From: Nanobdellota archaeon
GTDB lineage: Archaea; Nanobdellota; Nanobdellia; Pacearchaeales; GW2011-AR1
Direction: 5' to 3'
DNA length: 43,662 bases
Assembly (NCBI GenBank): GCA_027858295.1
Contig: JAQICZ010000011.1
Coordinates: forward strand, 1 to 43,662
Numbering within the stretch: position 1 is the first letter of the stretch; the number at the start of each line of letters is the position of its first letter. Below are positions 33,433-41,497 of the stretch, one piece after another. A program made the position numbers and the translations under genes. Under the pieces are notes generated by a model. The model was not told where the DNA came from. It saw nothing but the letters and a program-made list of their open reading frames with translations, and did no database searches.

Positions 33433-34404
33433 TTAAAATAATTTAAGCTGATACTTGTCACCTTTTCTAACATCAACTTTTCGTCCTTTTTCATAAATTG
33501 TAAAAGTTCCATTTTTACTAGTTTTCGGGACATTCTTACAGATTGACTCTAATGAGCAATTTACTTCACAGTGTCTCAAGTCCTGCTTCGCACAAACCTC
33601 TGACCCAATAGTCCAAAGCGCATGGTCCATACTAATCATCCCCTGATAAGATAATCCTTTATCTTGATAATATTTAAGATATTCTTGTTCAAGGAGTTTT
33701 ACACCATATCCATGATGCATCTTTTCATTTTTTGTGGTAACTGCCCCAATTGATATTGGAATCCTTTCTCTATGAACATCAATCTTCACTAAAGCATTCT
33801 CCGGGTCAATAGGCAAGGAAATCTCTCTAGATATAACTTCACTAATATATAAATTTGCAAGTCCAGTTCCATATTTATCAAATTCCATAATATTTTTCCT
33901 TGATTCTTCAACGCTATTATTATGGATTAAATTTCGAGGGTCACCATCATATTCAGCAATCAATTTTTTCGCATTATCCTGATATGCCTGTTCGATGGAT
34001 GATTCGTTTGGGTGTAAAAAGGAATAACTGAACCCTTCCCTTAGTCCTTGCTTGACTTCATCCTCGCTACGCTGCACTACTTCTTTAGGAAAAAACATCC
34101 ATCTAAGATTTTTATCTTTCCAAGCATTTAGTGCACTTTTCGCTAAGACAGAAGAATGTGATCGCCTATCGCAAAAAGTTCTCGACCACAACCAAAGCCC
34201 AGCTTCAAAAGGCATCTTTACCTGGTTCTGTTCTGGTAAATATTCAAATTCATTTGGCAGATTATACTGAGGTAAAAATTTCTTGTGGTCTTGACGAAAA
34301 AGACCTTCTTTGTTCTGAATCTGTTCAAATACAGAATCTAGGGCTTTTCTGAAAATCACTCTATTAAAATTAAAAGTATTCATTGACATAAAAAATTCAA
34401 ACAT
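33433..34404 (-). CDS. HhH-GPD/endonuclease III-like DNA glycosylase with Fe-S cluster motif
   Basis: 323 residues. Around 175-215 the sequence resembles the HhH-GPD core: KYGTGLANLYISEVISREIS (hairpin-like GTGLANL), then PENALVKIDVHRERIPISIG, where Asp in KIDVHR aligns with the catalytic Asp of VDTHVxR in EndoIII/MutY. The C-terminal cysteines C271-x7-C279-x3-C283-x5-C289, after HALWTIGSEV, match the EndoIII [4Fe-4S] loop (Cx6Cx2Cx5C) with two 1-residue insertions. The N-terminal ~150 residues are family-specific and Trp/aromatic rich. It probably excises a modified or mismatched base; specificity unknown. Met6 or Met8 are alternative starts. Neighbour of a nuclease-like gene. Confidence 0.6.
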   Translation of the reverse strand: MFEFFMSMNTFNFNRVIFRKALDSVFEQIQNKEGLFRQDHKKFLPQYNLPNEFEYLPEQNQVKMPFEAGLWLWSRTFCDRRSHSSVLAKSALNAWKDKNLRWMFFPKEVVQRSEDEVKQGLREGFSYSFLHPNESSIEQAYQDNAKKLIAEYDGDPRNLIHNNSVEESRKNIMEFDKYGTGLANLYISEVISREISLPIDPENALVKIDVHRERIPISIGAVTTKNEKMHHGYGVKLLEQEYLKYYQDKGLSYQGMISMDHALWTIGSEVCAKQDLRHCEVNCSLESICKNVPKTSKNGTFTIYEKGRKVDVRKGDKYQLKLF

Positions 34405-34452
34405 AACTTCGTTAAAAATAAGGCATATACTAGAATATATATTATGAATTAA

Positions 34453-34812
34453 TTACTGAACCATTATACATGTATTAGAAACACAGTCAATTCCATTCTT
34501 CTTGCAAAAATAAAGCATAGCTGGAGACTCGGACCCAGGCTGCAACCAAACCTTGGGAATGTTCAAATCTTTAACCATATCCAGAACTTTAAGCCCTTTA
34601 TTTGGAGGAAGAACAAAAACAGCTAAATCAATTTCTTCAGCAATGTCCATTAAATTTTTGTAAACTTTGAGTCCAAACAGCTCTCCACCTTTTGGATTAA
34701 CTAAACAAACACTATATCCTTTGTCAATCAGGTCCTTAGCTACAATATGCCCATATTTTTCAGGATTGCTAGAAGCTCCAATCACAGCGATTTTATCTGT
34801 TTTATCAATCAT
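34453..34812 (-). CDS. CoA-binding (YccU-like) Rossmann protein
   Basis: 119 residues: DKIAVIGASSNPEKYGHIVA (nucleotide-binding glycine loop), VCLVNPKGGELFGLKVYKNL, DLAVFVLPPNKGLKVLDMVK and the typical VWLQPGSESP followed by CKKNGIDCVSNTCIMV. This is the stand-alone CoA-binding domain family related to the N-terminus of acyl-CoA synthetase (ADP-forming). A role in CoA handling or regulation is likely, but no specific substrate is known. TTATATATC (34833-34840) lies 26 bp before the ATG. Confidence 0.88.
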   Translation of the reverse strand: MIDKTDKIAVIGASSNPEKYGHIVAKDLIDKGYSVCLVNPKGGELFGLKVYKNLMDIAEEIDLAVFVLPPNKGLKVLDMVKDLNIPKVWLQPGSESPAMLYFCKKNGIDCVSNTCIMVQ

Positions 34813-34983
34813 ATCACTACTAAAAACAAGTGATATATAATTCTTTAGATAAAACCTTTAGGGTTTTATCTCCTCATACGACAGAGCGAATGATATTCTA
34901 GGATTTCTTATGTTTAGTACACCAATAGTTTTTAAAAACCAATCAAGCTTTTTATTTTTGAGCCCAAAATGAATAAATTTTTT

Positions 34984-35018
34984 ACTAATAACCAAAAACT
35001 AATAACTAATAACTTTAT
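34984..35018. repeat. heptamer tract (ACTAATA, ~5 units) upstream of mre11
   Basis: Consecutive 7-mers ACTAATA with two variants, ending 8 bp before the strong SD AGGAGG of mre11 (35024-35029). Confidence 0.6.
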
Positions 35019-35036
35019 GCCACAGGAGGCTTTGCC

Positions 35037-36200
35037 ATGGTAAAATTCGCCCACCTGGCCGATATCCATTTAGGTGGCTGGAGACAGGCCCCAATGCAGG
35101 AATTAAACTTCCAAGCATTCCAGTTCGCAGTAAGAAAATCAATCGAAAGAAAGGTGAACTTCATTTTAATAGCAGGAGACCTGTTCGATTCTGCATACCC
35201 TCCAATTGAAATCTTAAAAGAGACTTTCTCAGAATTCAGAAAATTAAAAGAAGCAAAAATCCCAGTCTTCATAATTGCCGGTTCCCACGATTATTCAGTT
35301 TCCGGAAAATCTTTTTTAGACGTTTTAGAAAAGGCCGGCTTTTGTACGAATGTTCATAATTCAGAAGAAATAGAAGAAAATATTCTTTTAACTCCAACAA
35401 TTCATGAATCAATTGCAATATATGGATACCCCGGGAAAAAATCAGGTTTAGAAGTTCAGGATATAAGAAGGATAAAATTAAGCGAAGCACCTGGGATGAT
35501 GAAAATTGTAATGCTTCACACAACCCTAGACAAAGTAAGAGGTATTCTTCCAATAGAATGCGTAGAGGCAGACAATTTGCCCGATGCAGACTATTACGCA
35601 ATGGGGCACATTCATGTTGATTTCAGATATAAGAATATTATCTATCCAGGACCAATCTTTCCAAATAATTTTCAAGAATTAGAAACCCTACATAACGGAA
35701 CCTTCTTTATTATAGATACAGAGGATGAAATCCCATCGGAAAAAATTGAAATTAAAATTAAGGAAGTTGAACCATTGGATATTGTTGTGAAAAATACAAA
35801 GACAGCAACAGAAGAAATAATTGAAGAGCTAAGAAAGAAAAAACTAGAAAATAAAATAATTCTTTTAAGATTGTCTGGAGAATTAGATGGTCAAAAACCT
35901 TCAGATATAAATTATCAAAAAATTGAAGATTTCTGTTATGAAAGTGGAGTCTATTTCGTGCTGAGAAATACATATGATTTAAGAGTTAAAGAGTTGGATT
36001 TAACTTTTGAAGTAAAGAATAAAGAAAACTTAGAGTCCGAAGTTATCAAAAATTATTCCACAGAAAATCCCTCAAATTTCAATCCATTGATTGACGACTT
36101 AGTAAGTTCCTTGGCAATTGAAAAGCAAGAAGGTGAAACAGTTGATTCTTTCAATCAAAGATTAATAGAAGAAGCAAAGAGGATTTTAAAATTCGAATGA
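35037..36200 (+). CDS. mre11: Mre11/SbcD-like DNA double-strand break repair nuclease
   Basis: Calcineurin-like phosphoesterase motifs in order: FAHLADIHLGG (Asp9, His11), IAGDLFDSA (Asp48), AGSHDYS (His84), MLHTT (His161) and GHIHVD (His191, His193). The usual GNHD of motif III is GSHD here, losing the metal-binding Asn. Otherwise the two-metal site is intact. A C-terminal region (about 240-387) should hold the capping domain and the Rad50-binding helices. A perfect SD (AGGAGG) lies 7 bases before the ATG, and the stop overlaps rad50 (ATGA). Mre11-Rad50 resects and processes DNA ends. In many archaea herA and nurA adjoin; they do not here. Confidence 0.9.
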   Translation: MVKFAHLADIHLGGWRQAPMQELNFQAFQFAVRKSIERKVNFILIAGDLFDSAYPPIEILKETFSEFRKLKEAKIPVFIIAGSHDYSVSGKSFLDVLEKAGFCTNVHNSEEIEENILLTPTIHESIAIYGYPGKKSGLEVQDIRRIKLSEAPGMMKIVMLHTTLDKVRGILPIECVEADNLPDADYYAMGHIHVDFRYKNIIYPGPIFPNNFQELETLHNGTFFIIDTEDEIPSEKIEIKIKEVEPLDIVVKNTKTATEEIIEELRKKKLENKIILLRLSGELDGQKPSDINYQKIEDFCYESGVYFVLRNTYDLRVKELDLTFEVKNKENLESEVIKNYSTENPSNFNPLIDDLVSSLAIEKQEGETVDSFNQRLIEEAKRILKFE

Positions 36201-38242
36201 TAATAAAAAAAATAATTCTTGATAATATTAGGAGTTTTGAGCATGAAGAAATAACTCTGAATGAAGGGTCGACTCTTTTGGCTGGAGATATTGGCTCAGG
36301 AAAGACATCAGTTCTTTTAGGAATTGAGTTTGGTTTATTTGGTCTTCAGCCTGGTCAAAGAGGTTCCATTTTTTTACGAGCTGGAGAAGATTGGGGTGGT
36401 GTTAAACTAACTTTCGAAGTTCAGGGTAGAGAGATTATAGTAGAAAGAACATTAAAAAGGGCAAAGGCAATTTCTCAAGATTATGCGGCAATAACAATTG
36501 ACGGACAAAAAGAAGAAATGTCTGTAACGGAGCTAAAGGTAAGAGTTTTATCTATTCTAATGTATCCATTAGAGTTTTCAAAGAAGCAAAATCTTCTTTA
36601 CAAATTCACAGTTTATACCCCTCAAGAGGAAATGAAACAAATTATTATGGAAGATACTGAAACCAGATTGAACACCTTAAGACATGTTTTTGGTGTTGAT
36701 AAATATAAGAGAATCATGGAGAACATTTCTGTTGTTAAATTGAATATCAGAGAAGAAAAAAGATTGTATGAGGGGGTTACTTCAAACTTAGATTCAGAAA
36801 AAAAACTCCTAGAGGATAGACAAAAAAGTCTAGAAGAAAAAAAACGAGGAATTTTTGACTTATCAGAAGACCTTCTGTTAAAGATAGAAAACAGAAAGGC
36901 TAAAGAGCAAGATAAAAAAGAAGTTGAAACACACCGGAGTGGAAAATCAGAACTAACCGCAAAATTAGGGAAAGCACAAGGCCTTTTACATTCTAAAAGA
37001 GAAATTTATGCAAATAATGAGAAGTCTGTAGAGTCCTTAAAAAAAGAAATTCAAGAATTTAAAATGTCTAATTTTAATTTAGAAGACCCACAGTCAACAG
37101 AAGAAGAAATCCTTCTAAAGAAAAAACAAAAAGAAAAGTTTTTAGCAATAAATCTTGACATAAATTCCAATATTGTTTCCCTAAAAGTTAAGATGGAAGA
37201 ATATCAGAATTTAGAACGGAAGATGCAAAGTCTAGAAGTCTGTCCCACCTGTCTGCAGAATGTAGATGCTATTTACAGAGCAAATGTCTTGAATAAAAAT
37301 CATAATGATTTGTCTCAATCAAGCAGTAAAGTAGAAGATTTAGAAGCAGAAAAAAAGACGACTCAAGATATGATTAAAGGCCTAGAAATCTCGATTAATC
37401 TACTAGAAAAGAAATCTACAGATTTAAGAATATTAAAGATGAGGATGGACGGAATAGTTGAGAAGGAAAAAAGAATGGAGGAGCTGAGGAGACAAAACTC
37501 ATTTTTTATCACAGATATTAGAATGTTAGAAAGGCAAGTGGAAACAACAAAGTCAGATTTATTAGTCCTTTCAAAGTATGACAATATATTCGAAGACAAA
37601 TCAAAAGAATTAGCCCTTGCACAAAGAGAAGAAAGAATATCAGAAATAAAGTTAGCAGAATTAAAAAAAGAAATAGAAATGCAAGAAAAAGAAATAGAAA
37701 GCTTAGAATTGAGAATAAAGAAAATAGAAGAAGTTCAGGAGAAGATGGTTTATCTGAAAGACATAGAGTCTTGGTTGAATACAAAATTTATACCGCTAAT
37801 ATCATTCGTAGAAAAGAATGTTATGGTAAATTTAAAGCATGAATTCTCAAAGCTCTTTTCAGAATGGTTTACAACTTTAGTTCCAGAAGGTTTAACTGCA
37901 AGATTAGGCGATGATTTTACTCCATTAATCGAGCAAAAAGATTATGAAATAGATTATGCTTATCTTTCAGGTGGTGAAAGAACAGCCATAGCCTTAGCTT
38001 ATAGGCTCGCCTTAAACCAAGTAATTAATTCATTGATGTCAAAGATACAAACAAAAGATTTGGTGATCCTAGATGAACCAACAGACGGTTTCTCGTCACA
38101 GCAATTAGATAAAATGCGAGAAGTTTTAGATGAATTGGATGTAAAACAATTAATAATAGTGTCTCACGAACAGAAGATGGAAGGTTTTGTGGAAAACGTA
38201 ATCAAATTCAAAAAAGAATACGGTGTTAGTAGGAAAATATGA
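36197..38242 (+). CDS. rad50: Rad50/SbcC-like SMC ATPase
   Basis: 681 residues: Walker A GDIGSGKTS (30-38), a coiled coil from about 190, a zinc hook CPTC at 349-352 at the coiled-coil apex, a second coiled coil to about 530, the ABC signature LSGGER (590-595) and Walker B LVILDEPTDG near 620-630. It uses ATP to regulate Mre11 and tether DNA ends. The coiled coils are short for Rad50 (about 150 residues each). It overlaps mre11 and the next gene by 4 bp each, indicating one translationally coupled operon. Confidence 0.92.
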   Translation: MIIKKIILDNIRSFEHEEITLNEGSTLLAGDIGSGKTSVLLGIEFGLFGLQPGQRGSIFLRAGEDWGGVKLTFEVQGREIIVERTLKRAKAISQDYAAITIDGQKEEMSVTELKVRVLSILMYPLEFSKKQNLLYKFTVYTPQEEMKQIIMEDTETRLNTLRHVFGVDKYKRIMENISVVKLNIREEKRLYEGVTSNLDSEKKLLEDRQKSLEEKKRGIFDLSEDLLLKIENRKAKEQDKKEVETHRSGKSELTAKLGKAQGLLHSKREIYANNEKSVESLKKEIQEFKMSNFNLEDPQSTEEEILLKKKQKEKFLAINLDINSNIVSLKVKMEEYQNLERKMQSLEVCPTCLQNVDAIYRANVLNKNHNDLSQSSSKVEDLEAEKKTTQDMIKGLEISINLLEKKSTDLRILKMRMDGIVEKEKRMEELRRQNSFFITDIRMLERQVETTKSDLLVLSKYDNIFEDKSKELALAQREERISEIKLAELKKEIEMQEKEIESLELRIKKIEEVQEKMVYLKDIESWLNTKFIPLISFVEKNVMVNLKHEFSKLFSEWFTTLVPEGLTARLGDDFTPLIEQKDYEIDYAYLSGGERTAIALAYRLALNQVINSLMSKIQTKDLVILDEPTDGFSSQQLDKMREVLDELDVKQLIIVSHEQKMEGFVENVIKFKKEYGVSRKI

Positions 38243-38736
38243 AAGACGCATTAAATTTTTTAAAAGAAGATGTATATTTGCCAGGATATACGACCATTGA
38301 GAATTTTAAGTATGATAAAAATAGAGGACTCTTTGAATTTAATCCAGTAGAATTTTTAGTTTCTCCAATTGAAAAAATAGATTACTTGACTCCAAGAGGT
38401 TTACATCTATGTCTATCACAAGCCTCTTATGCTTTAGGAGAGGAAATTTTAAATAAAGAATTGGGAGGGGATGTTTCGGAGGTTAGAAAATCCTTATTAG
38501 AAGGAAGGGTAAAGATTATAGAATTAAATCAAAAATTAAGAAAAGAGATAAAAACGGGCGAACCTTTATTTGGAGAGGTTACTTTAAGGGCATCAAGGAG
38601 GGGAAAAACTCCGATATATTCTTGGGAATTTGATTTTGGAGATAAGTCAATATATGGAAATATGGTAACAATAATTGCTCAAGATCAGATGATTCAAACA
38701 AATGCAAGTTTATCAAGATTAAATTTAGACAGATAA
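38239..38736 (+). CDS. hotdog-fold-like protein, third gene of the mre11-rad50 operon
   Basis: 165 residues. A long central helix preceded by LTPRGLHLCLSQASYALGEE, then strands IIELNQKLRKEIKTGEPLFG, EVTLRASRRGKTPIYSWEFD and GNMVTIIAQ, has the helix-on-sheet order of hotdog thioesterase/dehydratase folds (FcoT/FabZ-like). No clear catalytic residue can be named. The ATG overlaps the rad50 stop (ATGA), so it is made with Mre11-Rad50. A metabolic hotdog enzyme in a DNA repair operon is unexpected; it might bind an acyl group or simply share expression. Confidence 0.6.
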   Translation: MKDALNFLKEDVYLPGYTTIENFKYDKNRGLFEFNPVEFLVSPIEKIDYLTPRGLHLCLSQASYALGEEILNKELGGDVSEVRKSLLEGRVKIIELNQKLRKEIKTGEPLFGEVTLRASRRGKTPIYSWEFDFGDKSIYGNMVTIIAQDQMIQTNASLSRLNLDR

Positions 38737-38770
38737 CATTTCAACAAACTTTGTTAACCTCCAACTCTTT

Positions 38771-38812
38771 CATACACGCAGCGCAGCGGATAATTTAACG
38801 GCCTTAATATCA
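38771..38812 (-). repeat. dispersed GC-rich 3' element, copy k
   Basis: CACGCAGCGCAGCGGATAAT, then TTAACGGCCTTAATATC. It lies in the convergent gap between gene 38239-38736 (+) and gene 38855 (-), 43 bp after the latter's stop. Confidence 0.6.
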
Positions 38813-38854
38813 ATTTGCCTTATGTCTTAATGAGTTTATAACTTGGATTCTGTC

Positions 38855-40717
38855 TTAATTCTTCTTCAAAATATAATCTTCCTTCTTCACACTCTCGTCA
38901 ACTTGGCTTCCAAATTCCTTATACTTCTCCAAAAAGTAAGTAGTAAATTCACGAATCTTTTCATCCTTAGGCAAATAGACTCCATCAATAATTACAATAA
39001 ATTCTTTTAAAAAATCCCAAGCATCTCTTTTTTCTAAATAGTGTTCAGCTAGTTTTTTATAAATATCTAAATACCATTTCTTGATCTCCTCATAGTTTTT
39101 CTTTACTTTAACCTTAATTTTTTCTCCATTAAATTCAAGAACGCCAGTCTCAAAAAGTCCAACCAGATGAATCAATCCCTCACAATAATACGGGCGACCA
39201 TCATCTTCATCTCTCCATACAGAAAGTCCAGCTGCTCGACTAGCAATTTCATCCACAAATTCTTCTCTTAAATTTTTATCTTCATCTTCATTATAAAAGA
39301 AGCTAATAATTCCGCCCATAGTTGCCTTAAATTCTTCAATATTTTTGAATTCGCCAGATTTGTTCATTTCAATTTCAGTCGTAGCGTCAAGCCATAAAGT
39401 ATGTCCATATTCGTGTCCGATTGTTTCCAAGTCATAAACCTTATGCCACATATCTGTTTCATTAAACAAAAATCTACGCCTCTCGTCAATGTATTCTTTA
39501 TCGTATAGTATAGTTCCAAGTTTTGTAAATGGTTTGTTCCTTCCCATTTTAAGAATCATATCAGCAAACGCAAAAATCTTCTTACCTTCAACTTTAGAAA
39601 CTTCTAAATCATTTGGAACAACTTGAGCAGATATGGAAGTAGTGAGCCTGCCACCATACATCATAACAGGCTTTGACAAGAATAACTGAACCTTATTCAA
39701 ATTATCCATAGACTCCTTGTATGCTTTTGGATATTTTTCTTTATCAAATTTATCAAAGAATTGTTCATACATCTTTTTCACACTAGCTTGTCTTATATTT
39801 TCAGGTAGATGAAAATCAACAATTCTAATATCCCATTCAGGAGCAACTGCTTTTCTTAGGACATCATCATAATATTCCAAAGGATGAACAATCTGAATCG
39901 GTCCCTTGATTTGCATCCAAGCAGTATCAACATCAGCCCATTTAGAAACAAGTTGGTCTTTTTCTGTCTCGCTAAAAGCAATAATTAATGCCTCTAGATA
40001 ATCCAAATATTCATGTCTTTGTCCAAAAATAAAATCTTCTAATTCTGTTAACTTAGACTTGAATTTTTTTAATTCATTAATTATATTTTTCACTTCAGGA
40101 AATGCTTCAATATACGCTTTTGTAATATACCCCTCCCCTTCTTTCTCAAGAACGGAATAAGATCTGTCTGCTTCAATTCCATAATGACCTTTATCTAATA
40201 ATTCATTAGTCCTCAAATACTCCATCGCCTTTTCCGCAGACCCAGTTTTCTTGATAACTTCTTTATTCAAATCTTTAATTCTCCTAAACCAGACAGTTTG
40301 AAATTCGCTCATAGTAATCCCAATATTATGAACACCTTTGAATACTTCAAGGTGAAAATCATCAAGTAATTTTTTTTTCTCAATCTCTGATATGAATTTA
40401 GCAAACCTATCATGATAAAAATCTTTCGCAGCTAAGTAAGCATTTTGAGAAATTTCCTTAATCTTCTCCTTTGAGAATCCTTCTTTTACAAGGTATCCAA
40501 CAAGTCCAGTTTCTCTTAAAAAAATCAATCTAGAAGCAAATGCAAATCTAGATTCCTTATCCACTTTAATCCCGTTATCTGTTAAAAATTTATCAAGAAA
40601 AGCAACTTTCTCGCTACCCTCTTCTGTTACATTGTAATATTCAGAGGTCTCCCTATCATTTCGATCAGATATATTGTAAATCTCCTTCAAATTCTCAATA
40701 AAAGTTTCCTTGTTCAT
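38855..40717 (-). CDS. large HExxH metallopeptidase, M49 (dipeptidyl peptidase III)-like
   Basis: 620 residues from ATG 40717 (MNKETFIENLKEIYN), 26 bp after TTAATAAATA; the frame extends 9 bp further. The zinc motif TIGHEYGHTLWLD lies at about 432-444. A downstream IEEFKATMGGI (about 460) resembles the EECRAD third-ligand motif of M49 peptidases. The N-terminal ~400 residues are mainly helical; no signal peptide, so probably cytosolic. GGRLTTSISAQVVPNDLEVS suggests a substrate-binding strand region. M49 enzymes have HExxxH with one extra residue, here HEYGH, so the family assignment is loose; it is certainly a zincin. It may degrade peptides left by the proteasome encoded divergently. Confidence 0.7.
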   Translation of the reverse strand: MNKETFIENLKEIYNISDRNDRETSEYYNVTEEGSEKVAFLDKFLTDNGIKVDKESRFAFASRLIFLRETGLVGYLVKEGFSKEKIKEISQNAYLAAKDFYHDRFAKFISEIEKKKLLDDFHLEVFKGVHNIGITMSEFQTVWFRRIKDLNKEVIKKTGSAEKAMEYLRTNELLDKGHYGIEADRSYSVLEKEGEGYITKAYIEAFPEVKNIINELKKFKSKLTELEDFIFGQRHEYLDYLEALIIAFSETEKDQLVSKWADVDTAWMQIKGPIQIVHPLEYYDDVLRKAVAPEWDIRIVDFHLPENIRQASVKKMYEQFFDKFDKEKYPKAYKESMDNLNKVQLFLSKPVMMYGGRLTTSISAQVVPNDLEVSKVEGKKIFAFADMILKMGRNKPFTKLGTILYDKEYIDERRRFLFNETDMWHKVYDLETIGHEYGHTLWLDATTEIEMNKSGEFKNIEEFKATMGGIISFFYNEDEDKNLREEFVDEIASRAAGLSVWRDEDDGRPYYCEGLIHLVGLFETGVLEFNGEKIKVKVKKNYEEIKKWYLDIYKKLAEHYLEKRDAWDFLKEFIVIIDGVYLPKDEKIREFTTYFLEKYKEFGSQVDESVKKEDYILKKN

Positions 40718-40859
40718 GTCATGCAAACTTTAAGCTTATTTATTAAAATATCTATATTTTATCCAAGTCACCTATCAAAAAACTTATAAATCAACTATTC
40801 CAAATATTATTAGAAATTCTAGATTATTCTAATCAAGCTAGAGTTGGATGTTAATAAAA

Positions 40860-41477
40860 ATGGATAATAATGTTAAAACAGGAACTACAATCTTAGGGAT
40901 TGTATGTAAAGACGGAGTTGTAATGGCTGCCGATAATCGAGTATCTATCGGTCAAAGTGTAATTGTTCAAAAAGATTATAAAAAAGTTTATCCTATAAAT
41001 GATTATATTGTTTTTTCAGGGTGTGGTTCCGCAACTGAGACGCAGCAAATATCAAAATTATTAACAGCAGAATTAAAATTAAAAGAGCTAAGAAGTAAAA
41101 AAAGACCAAGTGTAAACAATGCAGCAGGTTTATTATCAAATATTCAAGCTTCACAGAGTGCATTCATTTTGGCTGGTTTTGATAAAGATGGAACGTCTTC
41201 AATCTTTGAGATTACTGGCGGCCTATCGGTAAAAATAAAGGATTATACGGCAAGCGTCGGATCTGGAATGCCTTATGCCTTAGGTTATTTAGAAAGAATG
41301 TGGAAGCCTGAAATTACAGTGAAAGAAGGTATTGAATTGGCAAAAGAATCAATAAAGTCATCAATGGAAAGAGATATGGCGACAGGAAATGGAATGAACG
41401 TTTTTACAATCACAAAAGACGGAATTAAAGAAGTAGTTAGAGATAAAGCTGAAACCGTTTTTACAAAAAGAGAATAG
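40860..41477 (+). CDS. psmB: 20S proteasome beta subunit
   Basis: Catalytic subunit. Short propeptide MDNNVKTG, cleaved before Thr (G-T in KTGTTILGIVCKDGVVMAAD) to expose the nucleophile Thr1. Asp17-equivalent in MAADNR and Lys33-equivalent in QKDYKKVYPI are present. VGSGMPYALGYLE is typical of the family. ATG 40860 is preferred over 40848 because an 8-residue propeptide is standard and GGATG precedes it. TTATAAAT (40784-40791) implies a leader of about 45 nt. Adjacent FttA gene on the same strand; the alpha subunit is at 22.1 kb. Confidence 0.93.
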   Translation: MDNNVKTGTTILGIVCKDGVVMAADNRVSIGQSVIVQKDYKKVYPINDYIVFSGCGSATETQQISKLLTAELKLKELRSKKRPSVNNAAGLLSNIQASQSAFILAGFDKDGTSSIFEITGGLSVKIKDYTASVGSGMPYALGYLERMWKPEITVKEGIELAKESIKSSMERDMATGNGMNVFTITKDGIKEVVRDKAETVFTKRE

Positions 41478-41497
41478 TTATTCTTATTTATATTAAA

